DNA of 64,000 nucleotides from Cordia subcordata (GCA_028554755.1 JAPTOF010000014.1:6696001-6760000), one strand, 5' to 3'. Shown: positions 15,721 to 30,244, numbered from the stretch's first letter. A program made the numbers and translations. The notes: a model not told the origin generated them from the sequence alone.

Positions 15721-16687
15721 TTATCTTATGGGTATAACAATTGGCACCTCAGCATATGCATATATTTTTAAGTTATATTACATATATTCATCAGTTATTA
15801 TTTATTTTTTATATGATAGATTTTTTAATTACCATATTCACATGCAAGAAGCTAGACATATAATTAATTAATACACAAACTCTTACAATATAAACAAGAG
15901 AGTGAAAAAGTGATGTAGATAGTCCGAGACATCACCTTTTTATTGTCACCAATATATTACTCTCTCTCTCTCTTTCTCTCACTATGTATATATATATATA
16001 TATATGATTGACATGTTAAAAAAAACAGAAAAATATAAATATTTTAGGTTATTATGTTATAGAAATAAATATATAGGAAGTGATATTTATATATATAATA
16101 AAGATAAAGTGATAGTTAACGTTACCCATTCATCTATAATCACCAAATCACTTGAGAATGTCTAGTTAGTGCAACAAATTAGTAATACAATCTATTAAAG
16201 GTGGTTTCTAATAGCACCTTTTAATCGATTGTACTACTAATTTAAATTCACGATTCTAAATTTACAAGCAACATTAGTCTAGCTAGGCTTAAGAATAATA
16301 TTAAGAAATTTAAATTCAGCAATTCAAAAATAGACAGCCTTATATCATGTATATCGGAATATTGAATTAAATAACATGAAATTTAAACTTCATGAAGACA
16401 TTAATTATTTCTTTTCACATGCCTGAACAGTGGTAGGCAGGTTTCATTCCCAACAGAGATGGGACAAGCACAGCCAAAAGTTGAAAAAGCCATTCTAAAT
16501 AATGAAAAAGAACAAAGAAAATCTTTTCCAGAGAATGCGAGAAAAGTGCAGCCAGAAGTGAAAAGCCATTCTAAATAATTAAAAAAGAAAAAACAAAGAA
16601 AGTCTTTCTATCCGGAGAAAGTGCGAAAAGTGCAGCCAAAAGTTGAAAAAGCCATTCTAAGTAATAACAATAAAAAAAGAGCATGCC
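15721..16687. other. Intergenic, with (TC)n and (TA)n runs
   Basis: Microsatellites lie at 15958-16008. Near-duplicate phrases containing AGCCAAAAGTTGAAAAAGCC and CCATTCTAAATAAT occur at about 16470, 16550 and 16630, a short tandem repeat of roughly 80 bp. Confidence 0.5.
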
Positions 16688-16965
16688 CCCAGTAGTATAG
16701 GTGAATTGGTAAGTGATCAGGTGATTAGGGTGAAAATACCCTGACAACGCGGGATTGAGTCCGTGTGGCGGCAGTACTCCGCTGAAATATTGCGGGGGCT
16801 GTTGCTAGATTTCCACGCCAGTTAGTCCTCTCCCTGGTCGGGCTGCCACTCACGCACATCCCTCGATTAACCTCCGGCCTGGTTAAGGGGTCTCTGACCA
16901 GGTGGGAAAGGAGTTCTTCTTTGGTTAACCCTTTAAAAAAAAAAACAAAAAAAAATAAAATAAGA
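16688..16965 (+). mobile_element. SINE family B, near full length
   Basis: The head carries a box-A-like TAGGTGAATTGGTAAGTG and a box-B-like GGGATTGAGTCC. A GC-rich body follows (GCGGGGGCTGTTGCT, CTCTCCCTGGTCGGG, CTGCCACTCACGCAC), with an A-rich tail after GGTTAACCCTTT. A second, 5'-shortened copy lies at 55048-55264. The tRNA-like head plus poly-A tail fits a Pol III SINE. Confidence 0.75.
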
Positions 16966-19509
16966 ACATCTCAGAAATAACGCCACAAAGTTCATCTCCA
17001 ATGAACCAATCGTTATATATATCAACCGTGCCGAATAATATCACGTTGGTTATAAAGTTTATTTGGATTGATTTTTTAATAAAAATGTTTTTTAATTTGG
17101 AAAATATATTTTTTATACAATAAGTATTTAGTTTTGCTTTAAGAAAAAGTTAAAACTTTGAAAAAAAATCAATTTTTTCTATAAAATAAAAAATTTTAAC
17201 TTTTTTAGAAATAAAAAATATAAACTTTTCAAAAAAAATATTTTAAAAAAGTTATTAAAAATACTTTGAAAATACTCGAAATAAGTCCATATAGCCTGTT
17301 TGGAATAGTCTTATATGAAATTTGAAATCTAATAAGCATCTTATCTGATAAGTGTTTTATAAGAAACAAGTGTCTTATACAATAAGACTGTTTGGTTTGT
17401 TAATTGAAATATTGTTATAAGTTATTTTGATAATAATATTATCAATTTTGACTCATGATATTTTAATTTTGTAATTAAATAATAAATTATCAAATATAAA
17501 TATTAATAATTTTTATTTTTGTTTTAAAAAATTTAAATTTTTGAAATTTTAATTTTTAATATTTAATTTTTAACAATTTTTATTTTTATTTTTTTAATTT
17601 TTAAATTTTTTATTTTTTATTTTAATTTTTTAGTCTTTAATTTTTTTAATTTTAATATTTAATATGTTATTTTTAAGTTTTAAAATTTTATTTTAATTTT
17701 AAATTTTTGTATTTTTAAATTTTTATTTTTAATTATTTTTTATTTAATAAGATATAAGTACCTTAAACCTAACTTATTTTTTATAACTACTAACAAGACA
17801 TCTTATAAAAAGTATTTTATAAGTGTCTTATAATAAATTAATAACAAATAATTTTTTTTACATAAATTATCAAATAAAATAAATATCTTATAATAAACTC
17901 TAAATAAATACAGCAATAATGAGCTTTAGAAAACAAAGCCTCACTTTAACTTGGCGCGCAGTCCCACATACAATATAGAAAAGGAAGTCGACTACTTTTT
18001 TATACGTTTCCACTTTATGGAGCAGGTTATTTCTATGAAATTGTAGAGCGGGAGCTATAGAATATTCAACTGACCAACATTGTTTTAAAAAAAATCAAAA
18101 ATATTTTCTTCAAACTAAGAAACTTATTTTAGATCAAATTACATTAGATTTATTTAACGACATGGCCTAAAGTTATAGACAAATATTTCCCATGTTAAGT
18201 GATTAAGCTAATGCTATGGCTAGTTCAATAAATGACGCTAGAGGTTGTTTAAGCTTCTTGATAACTAGGAATGAGAATTTCACCCCACTCTACCCCATAA
18301 AGAGAATTTAGTTATTGAGAAGATTTGGTTATATTTATATTATTATACTTCACATGTCTCATCACGTACAGTATGATTTATTTAGAATTTACACTTAAAT
18401 AATTTAATATTTTTAAATAGGGTGACAGTGAGTTTTGAACCCATAACTTAACTTTTATACCATATTAAATTATTACGTTATTTAAAAATTTAAATTTATA
18501 GAGAGAATTTAGTTATATTTATTTTATTATACTTCACACGTAGAGGTTGGGGTGGTCGCGTGGGGTTTTCTGCGAAAATCCCTACCCAAGTTAGGCCAGG
18601 TCAAGGTTTCTCCAGGCCACCTCTATTTAATATGTACATTTATAATAATTACTATATTCATGTCAGTGATGGCTTGTTAGCAAGAATCTCGTCTAATATC
18701 ACCTTAAAGACCAAAGTTCAGAATTCACTAGCACTTCATTAAAAGAATTTTGTGTCGACAATTTGCATGTTGTTATTGGTGTTGAATACACATTGTATTT
18801 ATTATTATAAGCTTATTTTAGATTTGATAGTTGCTATACATTAGTAAATTAATCAACGGCCACAAATTTCTAAATTAATCCGGCCACAAAAGGTCTAATC
18901 CCCCTAACAAAATTCGGGTACTAATCCGGTCAGTGAGGGAAGGTGAGTCTGACTGACTGAGTCCCATCCATTATGAGCGCCGGAAATTCAACAAGAGTGT
19001 CTCATGGAAAATAAGACAAAAGCTGGTTTCGTGCAAGTTATCAAATAAGTTAACATCTTAAAATAAGATTAAATCAAACACAACAGTCGACGAACATAAA
19101 ACAGTATGAGAATTGCGTGCAGAAGGAGCTGCAGACGAAAGATAAGAGATCAGTTGGGGCCCGTGGTTTTCTTGCCGAGATGCGATGCAGCCGCAAAAAT
19201 AAGAAATCTAGATATTCCCACGAAAACATTAATGATGTGCGTTTGCTAACAGGTAGGATGCATGTGAATGATTATTGTTTGATGTTAATTTCCATCTTTT
19301 AAGTATCCAAGAGAACCCCACAAAAATCAATGCATGATCATACTTCCTAATGCAATCAGTAAAAAGGATTGTGGCATGATCATAACTAGTAATTTCATAA
19401 TTTATATCCATACTAAAGCAGCAGACAACTATCTGAGATGTTATCCCCCTTCAATTATGGCGCTGTTTGTTAGATTATTGCTGGTTCAATTGTTATAATA
19501 AGATGAAAT
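16966..19509. other. AT-rich repeat remnants
   Basis: A diverged family M1 MITE seems to start at about 17061 (ATTTGGATTGATTTTTT). A T-rich low-complexity tract fills 17500-17740. Sequence at 17935-18070 resembles 8751-8880. No gene could be supported; the frames at 18560 and 19117 have no motif. Confidence 0.5.
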
Positions 19510-19632
19510 TAGGAATAGCTCAAGTGGTTAAAGTTATCTTTTTAAGAGTGAAGTTTTAGATTCAAATTTATAGAGAACGAGGGGTTGGGTTGGGTTGGAT
19601 TGGGGGTGGTGGGTTAAAAAAAAGAAAAAAGA
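19510..19632 (+). mobile_element. SINE family A
   Basis: AGCTCAAGTGGTTAAAG (box A) and AGATTCAAATTTATAG (box B region) precede GGGTTGGGTTGGATTGGG and a tail of A runs. This copy shows the family structure most clearly. Confidence 0.6.
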
Positions 19633-19692
19633 ATTGCTCTAAGAAGGCTTATTTCTTTGCATCTTTAGCGTTGTAATGTGTATTTTGGTCTG

Positions 19693-20062
19693 CTTGATTG
19701 GATCATTATGTGTCTATGTGCAATATTTTGCCCGTTTCTAGAATTGATGCTAAGTTATAATACTTTATTTAGTGGACTATCTAATACCTTCTTCAACACA
19801 ATTATTTTGGGTTAAAGTGTGTAAAACTAATTGTGCCATATAAGAAATAAGTTTGATAATGATGACCAATTAGAAGCGCTTTGATTGGATTATTACACGT
19901 CTAGATGTAATATCTTGTACTTTTTTAGAATTGATGCTAAGTTATAATACTTTATTTAATGGATAATTTGATAAATTTTAAAACACAAATATTTTGGATT
20001 AAAGTGTAAAGCTAATTATGACATAGAAGAAACAAAGTTGACAATGATGACCAATTAGAAAC
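19693..20062. repeat. ~185-bp tandem duplication
   Basis: AGAATTGATGCTAAGTTATA and AATGATGACCAATTAGAA each occur twice at a spacing of about 185 bp. The copies have diverged at many sites. Confidence 0.8.
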
Positions 20063-21016
20063 ATCTTATTATTTCGTACAAAAGATGCATAGAGCTAGTG
20101 AGGAAACGGTTACCTTGCATTCAATGTCCGCAGCTTCCAATATATATCTTAAGCTTTTTGCATTACACCTCCAAAGAGGAGAAGAAAAAGAAAAGATAAA
20201 ATATAAATATTTGGATCAGTTGTGAATTGACTAAAACGAGAGACTAAGCAATAATCTCCTTTGAGATAAATAACTTACACTAGATTCACCAATCTTGCCT
20301 CAAATCCTAGTTCACTTTCCTCCGCTTTTTGTTGTATCGACTCGTTGATTAGAAAAAGCATGACATTACTGTTTACATATCTCTTGATAAAGAAAAAAAT
20401 ATGTCGAGTACTAATTACGTGTATTTTTTAAATTTTAATAGTTAGAATATTATATCACCTATACTAAAATAAATATAGAATCTTGATAAAACATAATAAA
20501 ATATCAAATATACAAATCTAAAAAAGTTAGCATTGACTTAGATATAGAGATTAAAGATTATGTTACATCTCATGCACCACATAGACCTGCTAACTAGTAT
20601 TATAATATTATAAAAGAATTCAACCAAATCTACTGAGACCATACTTTTTTTTTTTTTTTTTGGAGGGAGTCAAAACAGATTGTATTAATATTGTTCCTAA
20701 AAAGAGACCTAAATAATTATTCCTTAACAACTCCTTTAACGAGCTAAGAGGAGTCTCCAACATATTTGCAATTCTAACGAATATTGTAACTCATAATTTA
20801 CAAACCAATCGACACACACATTAATTTGCTTCTCTAAATATTTATTTTAGCATTAGACCCGAATAACTTACTAACATTCTAGGCACTCCACCACATAAAC
20901 AAGCACATGGATCTCTTCAAAGCATATTTACTGTAGCAAAGTCAATTTTTTTCTCGGTGATAATTTAATCTCACATTATCATACATAATATATATGACAT
21001 CAGCAAATTAAAGTTC
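20063..21016. other. 3' flank of the right CKX copy
   Basis: AT-rich sequence with a poly-T run at 20645-20661; no other gene was recognised. Confidence 0.5.
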
Positions 21017-21588
21017 CTAATTGAAAATCTTTTGGCCCGGGGACAATATCATTTTAGGATCAAATTGGGCTTTCCTTTCTCGGAAAAGACTCCATTTGGA
21101 ACCAAAATGATTCATCCATTCTCCCCTGGTAGTGTAATGTGGAAGATACTGTTTTATTTTGATGCCAGCTTTATAACAATATTCCAATATCTCTTTATTT
21201 TGAGCATCCAAAACCTCCCAGTCATCAAACCCACTTGAATGCAATATTCCCACGGAGTAGAATGTATCTTCACCAGGTATGACTGCAGACGTCCGATCAT
21301 CCCATCTGCAATAATGCGTTATATACTAAGGACAGGAGGACACCCAATTTCACATAATAATTGATTCCTTATTTACACATAGTTGGTCAGCATATCCAGT
21401 AGATATCTAGTGGGCTTATAAACCCACTAACCCTACCAAATATTTAAAATTATTTTTTAGGATAAAATGTGTGCTACTCTCTTACGGTTTGTTTAAGTAG
21501 CTAGTTACCTTTATACACATCACATTACCTCCCCATGTTTTCAAAAGTGGCACTTGATCCCCAATTGTGACTTTTTCCGTCTAATTTA

Positions 21589-21822
21589 GGGCTCGTTTGG
21601 ATTGGCTTTTTTCAAAAGTGCTTTTTTTTAACAGCTCATGAAAAATAGCTTTTTTTAATAAACTGAAAATTCTGGCTTCTAAAAAAAGCTGTATTTGAGT
21701 TTTTTTCAGAGTTTTAGCTTTTTTGGATGACAAATTAAATAGTTATTGCAAATTTAATGTAACTTTTTTAAGAAAAAAAGTACTTTTTTCGAAAGAAAAA
21801 AAAAACCAATCCAAACAAGCCC
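21589..21822. mobile_element. MITE family M1, complete, in CKX intron 4
   Basis: It begins GGGCTCGTTTGGATTGGC and ends CCAATCCAAACAAGCCC, flanked on both sides by TTA (21586-21588 and 21823-21825). Length is 234 bp. Inverted ends with a TTA/TAA duplication are characteristic of Tourist-type (PIF/Harbinger) MITEs. Confidence 0.85.
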
Positions 21823-22699
21823 TTAATGGAAGATGCATTACACTTTCCTTTGTTGCATTTTAGACTTTACTAAACCTTTCTTTTTTAACCAAAACAATCT
21901 TATTGAAAGTCACATCATAATTTATTTATCTTCATTTTATAAAATCAAAAAACTAAAAACAAAAAGATTTTAAAATTTAAAAAAATACAAAACTAAAAAT
22001 TAAAAACTTAAATGAACAATAAAAATTAATAATTTAGATATAAAATTAAAATTTAAAAATTACGAGAAAAATTAAAATTTAAAATTTAAAATTTTAAAAA
22101 TTAATGAGGTCAAAACTAATGAGATCACAATTGTAAAGTTTATTGAGGAACTTATAACGTCCCGATTTCAAATTATAAAAGATTCATGTTATTACAAATT
22201 GCATAGATAAAAGAGAAGAATGTTATTCTCTTTATGTTTTTTCAATTTAGGACTAACAGTTTCATTAATTGAAAAGACAAGGGACTAAATTATTATGTTT
22301 TAAAGATAAGAGACCTAATTATCAACAAGATCAACGATAGTAGACCAAATAAGTCATTTACTCAAACAATTACCTTTTTCTACTTGTTGGGTAGACAAGG
22401 ATGGTTCCCGTTGTCTTATTCTTTCTGTAAATGATGTCGATGAAAACACCAACATGGAAATCTCTGAAACGAGACTTCGGCACAAAAAGATTCAGCCATG
22501 GGTGAGGAACATCCCATCGCCCTTTGGATTGAAGCTTTAGCTCACCACTTCGAACTCTATTAAGAAAATAAACAAATGAAGAATCTTCCTTGAACATGAA
22601 GCTGGGGATGAGGCTCAATTCTTTAAGCAACCATTGAAGTTCCTATCAGAAGAAACAGCTCTGGCACTGTTACTTGATTATTTTAGCTAGCAAAGTTCC

Positions 22700-22830
22700 C
22701 ATGTTAGACACTGTGGATTTGAGATTGAAAATTTGAAATAGAAAATTTTCATCTCAAATTGAGACGGAGTTTTCTGTCTAATCAATATTTGAGATGAGAG
22801 TTTTTGAGACAGAAATTTCCCGTCTCAAAC
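22700..22830. mobile_element. Foreign segment with GTCTCAAA palindromes replacing the end of CKX exon 3
   Basis: Similarity to the left CKX copy stops at about 22830, inside exon 3, and resumes at about 22699, inside intron 3. Between them, TTTGAGAC and GTCTCAAA face each other at 22803-22828, and further GAGAC/GTCTC pairs occur to 22720. Clustered short inverted motifs of this sort are typical of subterminal regions of plant DNA transposons. The element family is not identified. Confidence 0.5.
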
Positions 22831-23873
22831 TGAAGAAGTGAAAAATGAAGACTTCCAGTTATTTGCAGAACTCTGGTGCAAAATGAGTGAGCCTTCTACG
22901 TAGTCAAGGCCATTAACTGAGATAAGATGCTCTTGGTCTTTTGTGAAGGTTGAAAAATCATCATATAGCATTCTTATCCACTTCACCTGCCAAAGAAAAA
23001 TGCCAACAAGCGTACAAAATAAGCGAAAGCTAGACATTAGAATGAAACAACATTTCGTAGGACATTTTTGCCCACATCCGCTACCAAGAAGTACTAATAT
23101 CAATTTCTTTTTTACTTTCATTTGTTTTTCTTTTTTTTTTTTCAGTTTTTACATATAATTTCAAGCTCAACTACTAACCTATCACCATAAATGAGCAAAA
23201 TTTACTAGCTTAAAATATTTAAGTCCTGAGATAATAATTGTAATGAATCTAAATCATTATAAATGGCACGCAAATTCATACATAATAACCGAAGAGGGAG
23301 GGGCATTATAGACTACCCCTTAAAACGTGACATTCTCGTCGTGCCAAACAAAATGGTACTATAGTCCAAGACTCCTATATAGCTTAAAATCCGCTTAGAA
23401 CCTACTGTAATGAACAACTTTAATGATCCAAGCTAACTATTTTGACCTACCACTGCAAATAAGCCTAATCAACTAACTCACAATACTTAAACTTGTAATG
23501 ACAGTAATAGCAAATATAAGCCATTATAAATAGCACATTAACATACATAACTGATGTAGAAGAGGCGTCAAAAGCTATACAAAAAATTAATCAAGTTACA
23601 TCCTTATATTTGTTAGCTAACTAGGGCAAGCTTATCACTTGCTATAAGGAGCCCTATGTAGCATGCACAATCTCTTAATTAACTAAGATTTCACACTAGT
23701 AAATACTTTATTTATTCTTCATATGTCAATAAAATATGCAGTCAGATGGCTTCCATCAGTTGTGCATGCAAGTTGTTAGCATTAACTGTGCTTTTAATGC
23801 ACTAACAATTAGATATATTCACAAAATAATATCTATGTATCATGCATGGGCAACACTAAGAATGCTGATATCA

Positions 23874-24041
<168 letters not shown>

Positions 24042-24314
24042 TTAAATAAAGCATTTGCCAATAAAGCACGAAAAATCTCTATTATATGCTAAAGTTAAAG
24101 CGCATTACTTCAATTTTTCCCTCCAAAAGTTCTTGCACTGTTTGTTTCTATTTCGTTCATCACATCATGCCAACTTGGCATATTCTAAATAAAGCATTAG
24201 CCGTAAAAAACATGAAATATTATTTTAGTATTAGTACGCTTAAAATGACTATGTACCTAATCAAATTATCGCATCCAAATCATCATTCCTCATAATTCAG
24301 ATCTTGAAATACTA

Positions 24315-24701
<387 letters not shown>

Positions 24702-25077
24702 TCAACTCTTGTATGACAACTTAATAAGATCAGCAATGTCGTTCACAGATGAAGGGTAAAAAACTGCAGCAGGGATTCCTCGGACGAGTTTTCCGAAATC
24801 GGTAGAGGCTGCTTTAATGGAACCAGGATCAACGCGAAGCCTGGTCAGAGTTCCAGACGGGAATGAATAATTATTCCATGGCCTTGACTTGGCTGCTGCT
24901 GGAATAGAAATCAAACAGCTGAAGATGAATAAAATGATAAAGTGTGATGGGATATGGAAAGGCCTAGCCATTTTACAGGAAGAAATAAGAACTATGTAAT
25001 ATGTCAAGTCTGTAAGAATAAGTTTGGTGATATTGGATAAGAAAGATTGGTATGGCAGCAGTATATCTAGCTAGTAA

Positions 25078-25090
25078 GGCCATTTATATC
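25078..25090 (-). promoter_or_regulatory. TATA-like box of the right CKX copy
   Basis: The minus strand reads GATATAAATG about 110 bp upstream of the start codon, in sequence alignable to the left copy's promoter. The broken gene may still be transcribed. Confidence 0.4.
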
Positions 25091-26206
25091 GAAATTGATT
25101 TGCTTTGGGATCTAAGTTAGGATTTTGACTACAATTTTTGGCAAAAGGGTGCGCAAAATTTTTCAAAGATGCGAAAAGATGAGACCTGTAAACTCCTATC
25201 TTGTTCAAAGTATATATGCAAAATTTTCAGTATGAAAATTTCTTGAAAATTCTATCTTGTGGAGGTTCTGGGGAGTCACCTAGGGTTAAAAAAAAAGTTA
25301 AACGAGAATGTGAGAATGTTATATATAAAAAAGCTAAAGAGATTAGAGAAGGTCGACATTTTAATTAATTTTAGTCTCAAGTCTAATATGACTTGGGATA
25401 CTTTAACTCAAAGCAAAAAAAAAAAAAAAAAGTCGTACCCAGAGACTTCTTTTTCCATGGAGTTTTTGAGAGTCAAGAATGAAAAGCTTTTATGCAGCAG
25501 CCATTACAAAGAGTAACCAAAACAAAACTTTATTCTATTCGGTGACGTCAATTATGTGGATATAATGGCATTAATCACTTATTTCGATAATTATCTAATA
25601 GTTTTATGTACGTGACATCTCCTCTGGGGTCTCTAATCAACTAGTGTTATTCTTTCTACACCTTTAGTTTATTATCTTTATGCTTTTACAGTTTTTAACA
25701 AGTACTCCGCAGGCCGATTTTTAACATACCTAAAAGGTTATCTCCTAATCTTCCTCTACGAGGCTCTTGCTAATACAATAAACAAATATAGAAATATTAT
25801 CTCTATAAATTTAAGTTTTTAGGTAATATCATAACTCAAACATAGTATAACTTTATACTAAGAGTGTATCTAGGAGTAAAGTTTTGAGTTAGGATCTCAT
25901 GGGATAGGAGTATTAAAAAAAATAACAATTTTTATATCATTTAAAAATTAATTTTTTTCTTCTTTTCTAAAAAATACTATATTCCATAATTTTAAAATTC
26001 CAACACTGTCTTCAAAACATCTAAAAACTGAACTTCTAAAATATCAAGTCAAACAATCAACAACTTTTATTCAATAATACTTTTAACCAAAGCTCCACTG
26101 CTTTTAGAGCAAGTTGGTTTCCTATTTTTCTGAGCCAAACTGACTATTGCAGTCTAAAAGCCCGTTCTAAAACAAGATGGTATTCGATTTGCCATCTCGA
26201 GACTTA
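25091..26206. other. Upstream region of the right CKX copy
   Basis: The first ~100 bp align with the left CKX promoter. The remainder is AT-rich with no supported gene; the frame at 25259-25516 is broken by an A-run and has no motif. Confidence 0.5.
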
Positions 26207-26703
26207 GAGGGTGTTTGGATTGGCTTATCAAAAAGCTACTTAAAGTACTTTGAGCTTTAAGTGGCATACTTTGGGCTTTAAGTGATTTTTTTTTATTATT
26301 ATTGATTTTAAGTAGTTACTTGTTTAAATAAAAGTGGTAGTCATAAAAAAGTATTTACATGTTTGATTAAAGCAGCTTGAAAAGTATCTTATATGCTTAA
26401 AATAACTATTAAGGACACTAGAATAAAACTTAAAAGGTAAGTATAAGATAAAAAAGTAAAGATATTTTAGTAATAAAAATAAAAAGGTAAGGATAAGATA
26501 ATAAATGATTCGATCAAACTTGCTTTTTATCAAAGTGCTTAAAACAATAAAAAGCAGAAACTGGGGGTGGAAAGCTTTTTATTTTCTACTTAAAGTCACT
26601 TAAAAAAATCACTTTTTTAATAAAACAAATGCTTCTATTAGCTTAACTTAGATTTTAAGTAGGTTTGACCAGAAAAAAAAAAAAAGCCAATCCAAACACC
26701 CTC
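26207..26703. mobile_element. MITE family M2, 497 bp, complete
   Basis: The ends are GAGGGTGTTTGGATTGGC and GCCAATCCAAACACCCTC, perfect inverted repeats, flanked by TTA on both sides (26204-26206 and 26704-26706). Just inside is CTTATCAAAAAGCTACTTAA. The second copy is at 46024-46494. Confidence 0.9.
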
Positions 26704-27354
26704 TTAGTTTAATCCAAAGTCAACAAAACTTTAAACTTAAACAGAGAATTTAAAAATTTTTATTTCTCTCTTTATAGTTTATAGGAATTATTTTTAAAAA
26801 ATTCTTTAGACAAAAGTATCCTTATTATTTTTATTTTCAATGTTTTTTTAATTATAATTATAACTAAAAATAATTTAAATAATTAAATATAATAATTCAA
26901 AAATAAAAATAAACTTATAATTTAAATTTAATAAAAATAAAATTAAAAATTTATAAAATATAATAGAATAATTTTAAATTAATTTGATAATAAATAATTT
27001 AACTATTTAATATTTTTTATTTTTAAATTAATAATAATTTATTATTTTTTAATAAATTTTAATTTTTTAAGAAATTACAACTATAATTTCTTTAAAAATT
27101 GTTCAAACAAGTTAATAGTTTTATATTAAAATTATAATAAAATAAAATCATTTCATGTAGAGAAAATAATAGTTTATTATTATAGGCTTCAAAAGTACCT
27201 TTTAGTAATTTTAAGAACTAACTGTTATTTCTAAATTAGAAAAACAAAAACAAACGAATATCATTTTATCTAATAAAAGTCTGATTCATACGAAAATAAC
27301 TAAGCATATCTTTGTTTTCACCAAAGGTTCTTTTAACGAAGTAAAAAGTCCCAT
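26704..27354. other. AT-rich low-complexity sequence
   Basis: At 26860-27070 the sequence is nearly all A and T; no feature could be supported. Confidence 0.6.
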
Positions 27355-28390
27355 TAAGGCAAAAGTTCAATGGACAAAAAGAACAAGTACATTTTGACCA
27401 GGAAACATTTTAGCTTTTTTTTATTTAAGCTAGGATTTTTTATTTTAGGTACATTGAATTTGAAACTAATTTTTGTCAAGGAAAAAGTGATAAAATCAAC
27501 AATGTCATTGTTGCGTAAAATGTCATCACAAATCACATTTACCTTCCGAAAGAAATTTCGAATCTTTGAGGCTCCAAGCCAAATGGTGAACGAACAAATA
27601 AAACCTACGGATAGCTAGTACTCCTTCAGTACGTAGGTAAAAATACAATATGTGGCTTTGATTCTTCTGCCATTAATGTAAGAAAGATTTGAAATTAGGT
27701 GTGATTTAAACGAATCTCGGATATTTACATTCATAGAGAAAATGCAGGTAAAGGAAACATCACCAAGATTTTTCTCTTCAATTTGAGATCTTGTTTGTAG
27801 TTAATTGAGACAACATGAAATCTTCAAAGTCAAATTCAAACTATAATTACCTAGCCCAACTTGTCCCATGAAATTTCGTTGAATCCTCTGTTTTCCTATC
27901 ATGCATGTCGATAAGATGTTTATGCACATTCTTTTTCATTGCATCAGAAAAAGTTCAATGTATTTCCGTGGCATGATTTAGGTCCCATCGAATTAAACCA
28001 CTGGAACCTTTCCCAAAACCATTGTATTAGATAAAGTGGGCTACTCAACTTAATAATGGCAAACACAACTCAAACTCATGCACAATTGGTGATCTCTTTG
28101 CGCTTTTATCACTCGGACATCCTTAAGGAACGGGTTGGACATGAACTTGTTTGAAACTTTTATGCCATTTATCTAGTCAACTAATGGTTGGCACAGATAC
28201 TCTCGGGACGCAGCCAAAGATTTGAATAGGAAATAAGTTATCAAAGTAAAATGATATTCAACTTGTGATCTTTGACACTTTGACCTAAAGATCACACAGT
28301 AGAAACATGATAGAGTACTCCTGAACCGTGAACGCCTGCATGTCGCGCATCTCGTGATCTAGAATAATTTTTACACAGTGAAATTGAATT
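27355..28390 (+). repeat. Segmental repeat block, copy C
   Basis: It carries AAATCACATTTACCTTCC, GGAAACATCACCAAGATTTT, GAGATCTTGTTTGTAGTT, GGTTGGCACAGATAC and GACCTAAAGATCACAC, in the order found in copies A and B. It lies 2.4-3.4 kb upstream of the right CKX start, as copy A does for the left. Confidence 0.7.
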
Positions 28391-29048
28391 GAAGAATGTA
28401 TTTTCCACGTGTATCTATAGTATTTATATAATATATTTGGCAGCTAAGAGTTTGTAAGAGCTTAGGCATAAACTTCTTATATGATCGTTGAATGATGGAT
28501 TTAATTTGAAGTTCAATTTATTGAACTTATCTTGGCCAAAGTCTATAACTATTTTATCCCTTGTAGTTTCAACACAGGCACAAAAGTTTTATGTGATTCT
28601 CAAATGTGTAATACATATAATTTCTAACATAGATTTAAAATTTTCTTGTGACTATCAAATGTGTAATATACATGATCCTAAAATGAAAACTCAATCTATA
28701 TATTTTTGAAATTATAAAAAATAATGTGTATTATAATAAACTATTGAGAATAAGAAACTATTTACCTGAAAAATCCTTAGAATTGGTATCACCGAAGACC
28801 ATTCCCTCCTGTGGAATGATGAGCTTCGCTTGTGTTTTTTGACTTTGCGTGTGAGGAGTCGTAGGAGAGATGATCGATCAAAAAAGTTACCCTTATTTAC
28901 CCATTAATAAATTCGGCAAACTCACGTGATGGAGCTGTCATAGGAGTCACAAAAAGTGAGTTGGCTGAATGGTTGATTCCAAATAGACTAGAACTTTGCT
29001 CCGCCCAATGTGTCCCACACACTCAACAGTGAAAGTGAACGGTAGGGT

Positions 29049-29084
<36 letters not shown>

Positions 29085-29992
29085 TAAAATAGTAAAAGTG
29101 CAGCAAAAGTTTGGTTCGTCTGATGATCCTCCATATCCTTCCGCACCTATGGAACTTTTCGAAAATGCCTTAATAAATAAATATATAATATTTCTATAAA
29201 AAGTAGGATTTCTTCCTTATCGTCAATGATATGCATTCTTGTCCATCTTAAAGGCCCATCCAATGACGAGAAAAGAGTAATGGAAAGAATATTTTAAGAA
29301 TGTGAATAAATTTATATTTGTGTGTGACCCGTGAAATATGTACCGATCTCAATGTTAATTTATTATCAAATTTTATATATTAATAATAATTATTATATTT
29401 TAAATTAATTTATAAAATAGAGTTAAAATTATACCTGTAATGATAAATATAATCAAAATATTAATAATATTAACAAGAAAAAATTATACTTTAAATTAAT
29501 AATACTGAAAATTTACTTCCATTTTTTTTATGAAATCAAATTCTTCCATTCACTTTTACATATAAGAATAATAACCCGAAAATTATACATGTAATACTAA
29601 GTATAGTCAAAATATTCTATATATGTTGTGCAGACAAAATATGTCATTTTGGCATGAATGCAATCATTTTTTTAGTTTTACTTTCTTAATTTAAATTTTT
29701 TATTCAATTATTGAATATTTATTATAAATAAGTTAAATATTTACTAAAAATCTCTTACAAAAACATTATATTATAAAACATTATATTAGTAGTGAAAACT
29801 TACCAATAGTTAAACTTTAAAAAATCTTTGTATATAATTTTATCCTCATTTAAAATATAAAATTAATCGTCAATGTAAATAACGACATTGAAAGCGCGTG
29901 CTTCAGCGGGATATATTTTAGTTATATATGTAAAACCTTATAAATGATAAAGTTTTTTCCTCCAATTAATAGATCAACTTCTTATGCATATA
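28391..29992. other. Intergenic, with an unassigned possible exon and a TA run
   Basis: On the minus strand around 28880-28767 an open stretch containing IPQEGMVFGDTNSKDF ends at a good donor (TCAG/GTAAAT). It might be an exon fragment of an unidentified gene. An (AT)n run lies at 29049-29081. The rest is AT-rich with nothing recognised. Confidence 0.3.
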
Positions 29993-30230
29993 GGGCTCAT
30001 ACGGATTGGTTTTTCTTCAAACCGTTGTTTTTAACTACTTTTGAGAAAAGTATTTTTTTGAAAAGTTAAAAATTCTGACTTTTGAAAAAAGTTGTACTTC
30101 ACAACTCCTTTCTTTTTAAGAGTTTTAGCTTTGTCAAAAGTTAAACCAAATAGTTATTATTACAAGAATGTACCTTGGTTAGAGAAAAAAATGTTTTTAC
30201 CTTAAAAACGGAAGAAATCAATCCACACAA
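29993..30230. mobile_element. MITE family M1, diverged
   Basis: It starts GGGCTCATACGGATTGG and ends GAAATCAATCCACACAA, with the A/T-rich core typical of the family. Confidence 0.55.
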
Positions 30231-30244
30231 CTGTACAAGCCAAA

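Noticed and set aside
24971..25007. Upstream in-frame ATG as the start of the right CKX copy
   Set aside because: The 12 extra codons are not conserved in the left copy, and the next ATG aligns with its start.
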